Positions 11,026-21,517 of a stretch of DNA of 64,000 nucleotides are shown here, one piece after another. The notes beneath the pieces were generated by a model. The model worked only from the letters and a program-made list of their open reading frames with translations. It did no database searches and was not told the origin of the DNA. A program made the translations under genes and the position numbers. The DNA comes from an uncultured Pelagibacteraceae bacterium (GTDB lineage: Bacteria; Pseudomonadota; Alphaproteobacteria; Pelagibacterales; Pelagibacteraceae), in NCBI GenBank assembly GCA_902524235.1, contig CABZCF010000005.1:1-64000 (forward strand), given 5' to 3'. How positions within the stretch are numbered: position 1 is the first letter of the stretch; each line of letters starts with the position of its first letter.

Positions 11026-12012
11026 ATGATAAAGTCTAACAATAACTTAAATTCTAAAATATTTGATGCTAGCGATATCAGTAAACCATGGGATAAGGAT
11101 AATCAGGCCTGGTGGGATTGGTATGTAACTCTAGCAGATAATAATGACAAAAAACAAAAAATCATTAATGCTAATCCTTTACCAAATATAGCAATACCTA
11201 ACGATGATGAAGTTCTCTCAGAGTTAAACGAGCCCTATGATTTAACTAATGATCAAATTAAATTTTTTAAGAAAAATGGTTTCATAAAACTCAAAAAGGT
11301 TTTTTCACCTGGTACTGTGCTTAAACTTAGAGCTAAGTTAATTAGTCTCTTAAAATATCATTTCCAGGTTGATCCAGATAAAGAAGCAAATGATCGTTTC
11401 CTTAGTCTTGAGATGATATGGCTTAATAATTCTCTTCTTCGTGCTTATGTATTATCACCGCGTCTTGGACAAATTTCTGCAAATCTTCTTGAAGTACCAG
11501 CTGTAAGACTTTACCACGACAATGTACTTGCGAAACAATCTGGATGTGGTCGTACCCCATGGCACTTCGACGATCATCATTTTCCACTAGACACTAACGA
11601 CGTAGTGACCGCTTGGGTGCCAGCACAGCCAACACCTATTGAAATGGGACCGCTATCATTTGCATATCCACTAGATGTTCATAAATTAGTTAACTCTGTT
11701 TCGTTTGAAAAAACTGGAACGGGATATGACCGAGAGATAACAAATATTTTTTCAAAAAATAAAGTTAGTATTAATGAAACTTCATTTGAACTAGGCGAAG
11801 TTAGCTTTCATCACAATTTAAGTTTTCATACAGCCTCACGCAACCGTACTAATCTTAGCCGAGTAGTCTTAGCCAATACTTATTACCGAGATGGAGCGAG
11901 AGTAGTTAATTCACCTACAATGGTCTCAGGTGATTGGCAGAAATTTATGCCAAATGTCAATCCAGGAGACATAGCCGCTAGTCCACTCAATCCAATTTGT
12001 TGGCCAGTTTAA
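11026..12012 (+). CDS. Phytanoyl-CoA dioxygenase (PhyH) family Fe(II)/2-oxoglutarate oxygenase
   Basis: A 328-residue non-haem iron, 2-oxoglutarate-dependent oxygenase of the PhyH family. The iron facial triad appears as HxD in 'PWHFDDHHFPLD' (about residues 178-189) plus a distal His in 'SFHTASRNRTNLSRV', with a following Arg in the position that binds the 2OG carboxylate. 'NDVVTAWVPAQ' and 'EMGPLSFA' are typical of the fold. About 85 residues precede the PhyH core, including an aromatic-rich 'QAWWDWYVTL'. First gene of a tight cassette with a methyltransferase and an EgtD homologue, so its substrate is plausibly a methylated amino acid or derivative. This is inference; PhyH substrates cannot be read from sequence. 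Arginine is often CGT/CGA/CGC here, unlike the AGA-dominated neighbours, suggesting transfer. Confidence 0.85.
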   Translation: MIKSNNNLNSKIFDASDISKPWDKDNQAWWDWYVTLADNNDKKQKIINANPLPNIAIPNDDEVLSELNEPYDLTNDQIKFFKKNGFIKLKKVFSPGTVLKLRAKLISLLKYHFQVDPDKEANDRFLSLEMIWLNNSLLRAYVLSPRLGQISANLLEVPAVRLYHDNVLAKQSGCGRTPWHFDDHHFPLDTNDVVTAWVPAQPTPIEMGPLSFAYPLDVHKLVNSVSFEKTGTGYDREITNIFSKNKVSINETSFELGEVSFHHNLSFHTASRNRTNLSRVVLANTYYRDGARVVNSPTMVSGDWQKFMPNVNPGDIAASPLNPICWPV

Positions 12013-12020
12013 GACAATCT

Positions 12021-12941
12021 ATGAAAGAAATAAGTAATCAAAAAGGATTAAACTCAATTTGGACCGATAGTCTTACTAGTAACATATATCCTGATGGAAA
12101 TGCTTTAGTTGATCATTTAAGAACTGTACATAAAAAACATGCTGGCTTTACAGAAGCATGTGCAAGTTCTTGTCGTGATGAAACTGGACGTAATAGTTAT
12201 GAATGGCTAGCAGAACTTGTACCCGATAATGAGGATTTACGTGTACTAGATCTTGCCTGTGGATCGGGGCCACTTTTAAAAATCTTATTTGATCGCAACA
12301 AAAAATTAAATTTGAAAGGTGTAGATATGTGTCCTGAGGAATTAGCATTGGCTAAGGTTCGTCTTGTAAATAGTGGAGCAAATCTTTTTCAGTCAAAAGC
12401 ACAAAATTTGAATGTAATTAATGATAACTCTATTGACATGGTTTTTTGCCATTGGGCTTTGACATTAATGGATCCTATAGCTCCTGTATTAAAAGAAGTG
12501 AGACGCGTTTTAACCTCCAAAGGTAGTTTTGTAGCATTAGTTGATGGACCAATGAACATAGCACCTGGCTATACTGAGGTACATGATTTAATTTATAGTT
12601 ATGTTCAAGAAGAAATACCTAGCTATGGAAAGATTGATTTAGGTGATCCAAGGGTACGAGGATCTGAGAGCCTTAGCAAACTTGTACGTAAAGTTTTTCC
12701 AAAATCAAAAGTAGTTTTTGAAACAAATGTTGTATCTATGGAAGGGCCAGCTACTCAAGTAGCAGAAATTGCAGCAGGGTTTTTCTACGCTGCTTTTGTC
12801 CTGAAACCAGAGAAAAGAAAATTGATGATTAGAAGTTTATCTAACTTGCTCGCAATATTCAAAAAAAAAACTGAGGCTAAAAGACAAGGACGATTTTCAA
12901 TGCCAATTAGTCGTCTTTTAGTTGTACCTGATATAAAATGA
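12021..12941 (+). CDS. Class I SAM-dependent methyltransferase, substrate unknown
   Basis: A 306-residue Rossmann-fold methyltransferase (Methyltransf_11/25 type). SAM motif I is 'VLDLACGSGPLL', the acidic residue closing strand 2 is in 'LKGVDMCPEEL', and motif IV is 'DMVFCHWALTLM', followed by 'LKEVRRVLTSKGSFVAL'. The ORF track begins at a TTG at 11997 inside the upstream gene. I prefer the ATG at 12021, 8 bp after the dioxygenase stop. The C-terminal 120 residues look like a substrate cap I do not recognise. Arginine codons are rich in CGT/CGC/CGA, as in the dioxygenase gene and unlike the surroundings. The stop overlaps the egtD-like start (ATGA). Likely tailors the same product as its neighbours. 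Confidence 0.82.
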   Translation: MKEISNQKGLNSIWTDSLTSNIYPDGNALVDHLRTVHKKHAGFTEACASSCRDETGRNSYEWLAELVPDNEDLRVLDLACGSGPLLKILFDRNKKLNLKGVDMCPEELALAKVRLVNSGANLFQSKAQNLNVINDNSIDMVFCHWALTLMDPIAPVLKEVRRVLTSKGSFVALVDGPMNIAPGYTEVHDLIYSYVQEEIPSYGKIDLGDPRVRGSESLSKLVRKVFPKSKVVFETNVVSMEGPATQVAEIAAGFFYAAFVLKPEKRKLMIRSLSNLLAIFKKKTEAKRQGRFSMPISRLLVVPDIK

Positions 12942-13858
12942 AATCATTTTTACAAGAAGTAAGTGTGGGCTTAAGTAAGAAAAATAAGAAGCTTAGTTCA
13001 AAATGGTTTTACGACTTTCATGGATCAATACTTTTTGAAAAAATTACTAAGCTGAGAGAATATTACCCAACACGAACTGAAAGAAAAATTTTAAAAAATA
13101 ATAAAATTGAAATTGCTGAAAAGATAGGTAAAAATGCGGTTTTAATTGAGCCAGGTGCTGGAGACATAAAAAAAGTTAGTATTTTTATGAGCACCTTAGA
13201 TGAGCCGAAAAAATATATACCCCTAGATATTTCTAAAGATTATATAACTAAAGTATCTAAAGGCTTTAAAAAGAAATTTCCTAAAGTAACTATTATTCCT
13301 AAAGGATATGATTTTTCGAGAGATAATAAACTACCTTTTAAAATTAATTCATCAGAAAATGTAACTATCTTTTTCCCTGGATCAACTATTGGTAATTTTG
13401 AAAAAAAAGATGCTATTAAATTCTTAAGAATGCTTAAATCAAAATTCAAAGCAAAAAAAATTATTGTTGGTGCTGACTTAGTCAAAGATATTCCAACTCT
13501 AATATCTGCCTACGATGACAAAAAAGGTATAACTGCAAAATTCAACAAAAATATTTTACAAAGAATTAATACTGAATTAGGTGGAAATATAAACTTAAAT
13601 TCTTATAAGCATTTAGTAATTTACAATAAGTCAAAAAAAAGAATTGAGATGCGATTAAAGTCAACCAAAAATAATAATATTAAAATAAATGGTTCAAAAT
13701 ATTTAATTAAAAAAAATGAGGAGATTCACACTGAGAATTCTCATAAATATTCTATTAAATCATTCAAAAAATTAGCTAATGAGGCAGGATGGAATATTGG
13801 GAAAACCTGGGTTGATGAAAAAAAACTCTTTAGCGTTCATTTTCTAGATCTGGCTTAA
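12938..13858 (+). CDS. egtD: EgtD-type L-histidine N-alpha-methyltransferase
   Basis: A 306-residue protein of the histidine-specific SAM methyltransferase family (Methyltransf_33), which trimethylates L-histidine to hercynine. Family marks are 'FYDFHGSILFEKITKL', 'YYPTRTE', SAM motif 'LIEPGAGD', 'FPGSTIGNF', 'SAYDDKKGITAKFN' and 'RIEMRL'. Residues known to hold histidine in the mycobacterial enzyme appear kept: Asn of 'STIGN', Tyr of 'SAYDD', and the Glu-x-Ser pair in 'TENSHKY'. That supports histidine over another amino acid. It overlaps the upstream methyltransferase by 4 bp. Codon use is AGA/AAA-rich, like the host. No EgtB, EgtC or EgtE is in the window, so the end product is unclear. 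Confidence 0.87.
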   Translation: MKSFLQEVSVGLSKKNKKLSSKWFYDFHGSILFEKITKLREYYPTRTERKILKNNKIEIAEKIGKNAVLIEPGAGDIKKVSIFMSTLDEPKKYIPLDISKDYITKVSKGFKKKFPKVTIIPKGYDFSRDNKLPFKINSSENVTIFFPGSTIGNFEKKDAIKFLRMLKSKFKAKKIIVGADLVKDIPTLISAYDDKKGITAKFNKNILQRINTELGGNINLNSYKHLVIYNKSKKRIEMRLKSTKNNNIKINGSKYLIKKNEEIHTENSHKYSIKSFKKLANEAGWNIGKTWVDEKKLFSVHFLDLA

Positions 13859-14191
13859 TAGTGCAATTTATCCTCTTACTTTTTTAAAAAAATTATTTAA
13901 GGTCTTGATAGTTCATGTAAATTTTGAAAAATCAAAAATACTAAATTTCCAGACAACTTCATAAAAATTACGTTAATGAAGGAAAAATAAAAAATAAAAT
14001 TCCTAAGTTGTTAATAAAATTGAAAAACTATAAAAATTTGTTAAAAATCTTTGGAAAATATTTGTCATTCTTGGTACATTCTCGGCACGGAAAGAATGAA
14101 GATTAATTTAATCAAAAAAGATTTGCAGTTCGAAGTTTCTAGTGTGTGTTTGGAAACATCAAAACATTCGTAATATACAAATTAAATAATT
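13859..14191 (+). other. 333-bp region between the egtD-like gene and priA
   Basis: Very AT-rich stretch without a convincing gene. It holds nested inverted repeats: ACAACTT (13953-13959) with AAGTTGT (14005-14011), enclosing AGGAA/TTCCT. Further on are an imperfect 11-base direct repeat CATTCTTGGTA/CATTCTCGGCA (14066-14087) and an 8-base inverted repeat TCATTCTT/AAGAATGA (14065-14072 with 14092-14099). A possible 25-residue ORF starts at 14096. It may hold the cassette's 3' end, a small RNA and the priA promoter, none of which can be proven by eye. Confidence 0.5.
14096..14173 (+). CDS. Possible 25-residue small ORF upstream of priA
   Basis: ATG to TAA, reading 'MKINLIKKDLQFEVSSVC' and seven more residues. 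A purine stretch (cggaaag) lies just before the ATG, and the start codon lies in the 3' arm of the TCATTCTT/AAGAATGA inverted repeat. That could occlude initiation. Codon use resembles the host. No family is recognised and such a short ORF can occur by chance, so this is a low-confidence call: either a leader peptide or small protein, or no gene. Confidence 0.22.
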   Translation: MKINLIKKDLQFEVSSVCLETSKHS

Positions 14192-16147
14192 ATGAAGTAT
14201 CCTGTACTTTTACCAAACATATTCGATCATCCATTTACATATGAAAGTGATATAAAACTTAGCATTGGCCAGTATGTTGAGGTTCCTTTTGGTAAAAATA
14301 CTCTAAATGGAGTCATTTGGGATAAATTTGAGGAAAAAAACAACAAAAAATTTAAAGTAAAAAAAATTATAAAAAGACTTGATATTCCAAAATTAAGTTT
14401 AAATACAATAAATTTTTTAAACTGGTTTTCAAAATATAATCTTATTCCTAAAGGTATGTCGCTTAAACTACATCTTTTAAGCAAAAAAGGTGTTGAAAAT
14501 AATTTAAAGTTTGACTACGAAAAGTACAATTTTAAAACTAAGGTTCACGATATTGAATTATCCGATGAACAAAAAAAAGCTTTAATTAATATAAGTAAAA
14601 TAAAAGACAAATTTAGAGCTCATGTTTTACAAGGCACAACTGGATCTGGAAAAACATACGTATATTTTCAATCAATTAAAAATAAAATTAGAAAAGGTTA
14701 TCAATGTTTAATATTATTGCCTGAAATTGGATTAACATTCGATTTCGAAAAAAAATTTGAGAATTTTTTTGGTTTCCGACCTGCAATTTGGCACTCTCAA
14801 ATTACAAAAAAAAACAAGAAAGTTATATGGAATGGACTAGTTTTAGGAAAAATCAAGGTGGTAATAGGTGCAAGGTCCTCTTTATTTTTACCATTTAAAA
14901 ATTTAGGTGAAATAATTGTAGATGAGGAACACGATCAGTCATACAAACAAGACGAAGGCGTAACTTATAATGCCAGAGATATGGCTGTAGCCCGTGCACA
15001 ATTTGAAAACATTCCTATAAATCTTGTTAGTGCAGTTCCTTCAATTGAAACTTATGAAAATATTCGAAAAAAAAAATATTCTTTTTCAAGATTAATAAAT
15101 AGATATAAAAACTACAATTTACCTAAATACGAGATAATTAATTTAAATCAAAATAGATTAGAAAGTAAATCTTGGATAAGTCCGCTTACAAAAAATAAGG
15201 TAAATGATCATCTACTTAATGGTGATCAGGTACTTTTTTTTTTAAATAGAAGAGGTTATTCTCCTTATGTAATTTGTAAAAATTGTCATAAGGTTTTCTC
15301 ATGTCCTAATTGTTCTATAAATTTAGTTTATCATTTAAATACAAATAAACTTATATGCCACTATTGTGGTTACAAAACTGAATTACATAGAAAATGCAGT
15401 AAGAATGTTAACTGTGATGTTATTTTTAGCGGTCCTGGTGTAGAAAGAATAAGTGAAGAGGTAAAAAAAAAATTTCCTAAATTTAATTCGGTAATATTTT
15501 CAAGTGATACGATGAGTAAAAAATCTTCTAAAGAAACTCTAAAGAAGATAATAAATAATGATATAAATATACTTGTTGGAACTCAATTAATTTCTAAAGG
15601 TTTTCATTTTCCAAATTTGAACTGTATAATAGTTTTAGATATTGATTTATCATCCATGGGACATGATTTAAGGTCATCGGAAAAAAATTTACAATTGTAT
15701 CATCAATTATCTGGAAGAGCTGGAAGAGCTGGAAAACCTGCGACAGTGTACTTTCAAACATATGATCTCAAATCAAAAACAATAAATCAGATTGTTAATC
15801 AGGATCCATTCAATTTTTTAGAAAATGAACTTGAAATAAGAAAAAAATATAATTTGCCACCATATGAGCGGTTTATTGCAATTATAGTAACTGCTTCAAA
15901 TGAAAAAAAATTATTTGATTTTTCAAATGAACTTAAAAATTATCTTTCTAAAAAAATAAGTGGCAAAATACTTGGTCCTGTTCAAGCTCCTATTTACAAA
16001 ATTAAAAAAAAATACAGAAATAGGCTTCTAATAAGAGCAAGCAAATCTATGGCAATTCAAAATAATTTGTCGAAAGCTTTAAAAAATTTCAAAATTCAAC
16101 CTGAAATAAAACTGACGGTTGATGTTGATCCTATTAGCTTCAATTAA
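14192..16147 (+). CDS. priA: Primosomal protein N' (replication restart helicase)
   Basis: 3'-5' DNA helicase that reloads the replisome at stalled forks. The 651 residues are somewhat shorter than the E. coli protein (about 730). Walker A is 'GTTGSGKTYVY', the DEAH-type Walker B is 'IIVDEEHDQSYKQDEG', and 'GAGRAGRAG'-like 'QLSGRAGRAGKPATV' marks the C-terminal helicase lobe. Zinc-binding cysteine pairs lie in 'CKNCHKVFSCPNC' and 'CHYCGYK', with a looser last pair 'CSKNVNC'. Stands alone on +, about 100 bp before the ATP synthase operon, an order common in alphaproteobacteria. Confidence 0.94.
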   Translation: MKYPVLLPNIFDHPFTYESDIKLSIGQYVEVPFGKNTLNGVIWDKFEEKNNKKFKVKKIIKRLDIPKLSLNTINFLNWFSKYNLIPKGMSLKLHLLSKKGVENNLKFDYEKYNFKTKVHDIELSDEQKKALINISKIKDKFRAHVLQGTTGSGKTYVYFQSIKNKIRKGYQCLILLPEIGLTFDFEKKFENFFGFRPAIWHSQITKKNKKVIWNGLVLGKIKVVIGARSSLFLPFKNLGEIIVDEEHDQSYKQDEGVTYNARDMAVARAQFENIPINLVSAVPSIETYENIRKKKYSFSRLINRYKNYNLPKYEIINLNQNRLESKSWISPLTKNKVNDHLLNGDQVLFFLNRRGYSPYVICKNCHKVFSCPNCSINLVYHLNTNKLICHYCGYKTELHRKCSKNVNCDVIFSGPGVERISEEVKKKFPKFNSVIFSSDTMSKKSSKETLKKIINNDINILVGTQLISKGFHFPNLNCIIVLDIDLSSMGHDLRSSEKNLQLYHQLSGRAGRAGKPATVYFQTYDLKSKTINQIVNQDPFNFLENELEIRKKYNLPPYERFIAIIVTASNEKKLFDFSNELKNYLSKKISGKILGPVQAPIYKIKKKYRNRLLIRASKSMAIQNNLSKALKNFKIQPEIKLTVDVDPISFN

Positions 16148-16244
16148 TTAATAAAATATACATGTTTTGGTAAATCTGTCGCTTGAAGGGAAATACTAGT
16201 TATGCTAATTAATTGCCAGTTTTAGAGTAAATAAGGAACATTAA
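16148..16244 (+). promoter_or_regulatory. Leader and probable promoter region of the atpHAGDC operon
   Basis: A 97-bp AT-rich gap before atpH. A TTGAAG at 16183 and TAATTA at 16206 are 17 bp apart and could serve as -35 and -10 elements, though the match is weak. AAGGA at 16233-16237 lies 7 bp before the TTG codon at 16245 and supports that start. No riboswitch or clear hairpin was seen. Confidence 0.35.
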
Positions 16245-16799
16245 TTGACTTCAAATAATCTCACACTTACTGCAAATAATAGCTATTCTCAGGCATTATA
16301 CGAATTAGCCGAGGAAACTAAAGATTTGTCAAAAGTTGAGGATGAAGTTAATTCAATACTAAAACTAATTGGTGAAAACGCAGATTTTAGAAATTTAATA
16401 AAAGATCCAACAATAAAAAAGGATGAATTGATGCAAGTAGTAATCGCTTTCTCAAAAACATTTAACCTCAGTGATATATTCAATAAATTTTTATGCTTTT
16501 TAGTAAATAAAGCTAGACTATTTTATTTGGAGAAAATTTTAAAAGATTTTTTAATTATAAGCTCAAATAAAAAAGGTGAAATAATTGCAAAACTTAAAGC
16601 TGCGAAACAACTAAATGATGAAGAAATAAATAATATAAAAAAAGATTTAACAGAAAACTTTGGATCAAACCTAAAATTAAATTTTGAACATGACCCTAGT
16701 TTGTTAGGGGGTTTGATAATACAGATTGGAAGTGTGATGATTGATACTTCGATTAAAAGTAAATTACAACAATTAGAAACAAAAATGATAGAGGCATAA
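16245..16799 (+). CDS. atpH: ATP synthase F1 delta subunit
   Basis: Delta (OSCP-like) subunit of the peripheral stalk linking F1 to the membrane part. The 184 residues fit. The N-terminal helical domain includes 'YSQALYELAEE' and 'FRNLIKDPTIKKDELMQ', and the C-terminal part has 'DPSLLGGLIIQIGSVMIDTSIKSKL', a family signature. It starts with TTG, supported by an AAGGA site 7 bp upstream and the lack of an ATG before residue 65. First gene of the five-gene F1 operon. The stop directly precedes atpA. Confidence 0.95.
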   Translation: MTSNNLTLTANNSYSQALYELAEETKDLSKVEDEVNSILKLIGENADFRNLIKDPTIKKDELMQVVIAFSKTFNLSDIFNKFLCFLVNKARLFYLEKILKDFLIISSNKKGEIIAKLKAAKQLNDEEINNIKKDLTENFGSNLKLNFEHDPSLLGGLIIQIGSVMIDTSIKSKLQQLETKMIEA

Positions 16800-18332
16800 A
16801 TGGAAATAAATCCTTCAGAAGTAACAAAGATTTTAAAAGAGCAAATAAAAAAATTTGGTGACAAAGCAGAAGTTTCTGAGGTTGGTCAAGTTTTGTCAGT
16901 AGGAGATGGTATTGCAAGAATTTATGGCTTAGACAATGTTCAGGCTGGAGAGATGGTAGAATTTTCTGATGGCTCCAAAGGTATGGCTCTTAATTTAGAG
17001 AGTGACAACGTCGGGGTAGTAATTTTTGGTGATGACAGGGCCATCAAAGAGGGTGATACTGTAAAAAGAACTGGTGCTATTGTTGACGTGCCAGTTGGTA
17101 AAGAATTATTAGGAAGAGTAGTCGATGCATTAGGGAATCCTATTGATGGCAAAGGATCATTAGATAAATCATTAAAAAGAAATAGAGTTGAGGTCAAAGC
17201 TCCTGGTATTATTCCAAGAAAATCTGTGAGCGAACCAATGCAAACAGGATTAAAAGCTATTGATAGCTTAATACCTGTGGGAAGAGGTCAAAGAGAACTT
17301 ATTATTGGTGACAGACAAACGGGAAAAACTGCAGTTGCAATCGATACTATTATAAATCAAAAGAAAATTAACGAGTCAGACGATGAAAGTAAGAAACTTT
17401 ATTGTATATATGTTGCAGTAGGTCAAAAGAGATCAACTGTTGCCCAGATTGTAAAAACCTTAGAAGATGCTGGAGCTATGGAATATACAACGATTGTATC
17501 TGCCACAGCGTCAGACTCCGCGCCACTACAATTTTTGGCTCCATATACTGGATGCACAATGGGTGAATACTTTAGAGACAATGGGATGCATGCTTTAATA
17601 ATTTATGACGACTTGTCAAAACAAGCAGTTGCATACAGACAGATGTCATTATTGCTGAGAAGACCTCCGGGAAGAGAAGCTTATCCAGGTGACGTATTTT
17701 ACCTTCATAGCAGATTATTAGAAAGAGCAGCAAAATTAAACGATGAAAGTGGAGGGGGTTCATTAACTGCATTGCCGATAATTGAAACACAAGCTGGAGA
17801 TGTCTCTGCATATATACCAACAAATGTTATTTCTATCACAGACGGACAAATTTTTTTAGGAACAGAGATATTTAACCAAGGAATTAGACCAGCAATTAAC
17901 GTAGGATTATCAGTTTCTAGAGTTGGTTCAGCCGCTCAAACAAAAGCAATGAAAAAAGTCGCTGGTTCTATAAAATTAGAACTTGCACAATATAGAGAGA
18001 TGGCTGCATTTGCTCAGTTTGGTTCTGATTTAGATGCTTCAACACAACAATTACTAAATAGAGGTTCAAAACTAACTGAACTTTTAAAGCAAAAACAATA
18101 TTCTCCTATGACAGTAGAGGAACAGGTAATTTCAATATTCTGTGGTGTAAGGGGTTTTTTAGATGATATAGAATTAAAAAATATTTCAGAGTTTGAACAA
18201 AAAGTAATTGAAAAATGTAAGAATGAAAATTCTGACATAATCGAGTCAATCAGAAATACCGGAAAACTTGATGATGAAAATGAAAAAAAACTTTCTGAGG
18301 TTATTTCAAACTTAAAAAGCAATATGAAGTAA
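16800..18332 (+). CDS. atpA: ATP synthase F1 alpha subunit
   Basis: Non-catalytic nucleotide-binding subunit of F1, 510 residues, full length. Walker A is '[14 protein letters not shown]', Walker B-region '[18 protein letters not shown]' and the signature '[20 protein letters not shown]' are intact. It starts on the base after the atpH stop. Confidence 0.98.
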   Translation: MEINPSEVTKILKEQIKKFGDKAEVSEVGQVLSVGDGIARIYGLDNVQAGEMVEFSDGSKGMALNLESDNVGVVIFGDDRAIKEGDTVKRTGAIVDVPVGKELLGRVVDALGNPIDGKGSLDKSLKRNRVEVKAPGIIPRKSVSEPMQTGLKAIDSLIPVGRGQRELIIGDRQTGKTAVAIDTIINQKKINESDDESKKLYCIYVAVGQKRSTVAQIVKTLEDAGAMEYTTIVSATASDSAPLQFLAPYTGCTMGEYFRDNGMHALIIYDDLSKQAVAYRQMSLLLRRPPGREAYPGDVFYLHSRLLERAAKLNDESGGGSLTALPIIETQAGDVSAYIPTNVISITDGQIFLGTEIFNQGIRPAINVGLSVSRVGSAAQTKAMKKVAGSIKLELAQYREMAAFAQFGSDLDASTQQLLNRGSKLTELLKQKQYSPMTVEEQVISIFCGVRGFLDDIELKNISEFEQKVIEKCKNENSDIIESIRNTGKLDDENEKKLSEVISNLKSNMK

Positions 18333-18335
18333 TTT

Positions 18336-20640
<2,305 letters not shown>

Positions 20641-20641
<1 letters not shown>

Positions 20642-21039
20642 TGAGCGAAGAGTTTAAAATAGAAATTGTAAATCCAGAAAGATCTTTCTTTTCAAGCGAG
20701 AATGTTACAGAAGTTGTAGTACCAGCATTTGAAGGAGAGATGGGAATTTTAAAGGACCATATATCCATAATTTCCTTTCTTAAGCCAGGTATAATTAAAA
20801 TTTTTTCAAAAAACGTTGAAGAAAAGTTTTATGTCGATGATGGTATCGTTGAGTTTAAAGATAATAATTTATCTGTGCTTACAAGTTCAATTTTTAATTT
20901 AAAAGACTTTGATAAATCAGTCATTGATAAAAATTTAAGTGACGCTGAAAAATCCCTAGAAAACCCAGATCTTGATGACCAAAAAAAATTTCTTATTGAA
21001 CAAAAAATTGAAAGTTTAAGATCTATCTCTACTTCTTAA
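20641..21039 (+). CDS. atpC: ATP synthase F1 epsilon subunit
   Basis: Epsilon subunit, which modulates F1 and joins gamma to the c-ring, 132 residues. The N-terminal beta-sandwich shows 'FKIEIVNPERSFFSSENVTEVVVPAFEGEMGIL', close to the family norm. The C-terminal helical part is short. The last 11 bp overlap the 3' end of rppH on the other strand, leaving no room for an intergenic terminator. Confidence 0.93.
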
Positions 21040-21517
21040 ATATTATATTGTTAACTTCTTGTTGGATTTTTTTGTAAACATTTAATTTAAATGGAACAAC
21101 AACATTAGTTAAATTTTCATTAGACTCCCATTTCCATTCAAAAAATTCTGGTTTTTTGGTCTTTATGTTAATTTCACTATCTTCTCCATTAAAACGCATA
21201 ATGTACCATTTCTGTTTCTGTCCTCTAAATTTGCCTTTCCAAATAATACCTAGTAAATAATCTGGCAATTCATAAGTAAGTATATCCTCTACTTCTTTTA
21301 GTAAACTTACACTTTTTATACTTGTTTCCTCTTCTAATTCTCTTAAAGCAGCATCGTATAAATTTTCACCTTCATCAACGCCACCTTGAGGCATTTGCCA
21401 AAAATTTTTTGGATTATCAATTCTTTTCGCTACAAAAATTTGATTCTGCTTATTTAAAATTACAATTCCAACTCCGTTTCTCAAAGGAAGATTTTTATAC
21501 TTTTCTAACATTTTCAA
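21029..21517 (-). CDS. rppH: RNA pyrophosphohydrolase (Nudix)
   Basis: Nudix hydrolase of the RppH type, which removes pyrophosphate from mRNA 5' ends and starts decay. The 162 residues fit. The N-terminal 'LPLRNGVGIVILNKQNQIFV' and 'FWQMPQGGVDEGE' are characteristic. The Nudix box is 'GVDEGENLYDAALRELEEE' followed by TSI, so the usual Gly near the end of the box is Ser. 'FFEWKWESNENL' fits the C-terminal RppH signature. It follows ctpA with a 4-bp overlap. Confidence 0.9.
   Translation of the reverse strand: MKMLEKYKNLPLRNGVGIVILNKQNQIFVAKRIDNPKNFWQMPQGGVDEGENLYDAALRELEEETSIKSVSLLKEVEDILTYELPDYLLGIIWKGKFRGQKQKWYIMRFNGEDSEINIKTKKPEFFEWKWESNENLTNVVVPFKLNVYKKIQQEVNNIIFKK

Noticed and set aside
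16523-16864. 113-residue minus-strand ORF across atpH/atpA
   Set aside because: Antisense shadow; its sequence is a low-complexity Ser/Phe/Ile mirror of the coding strand.
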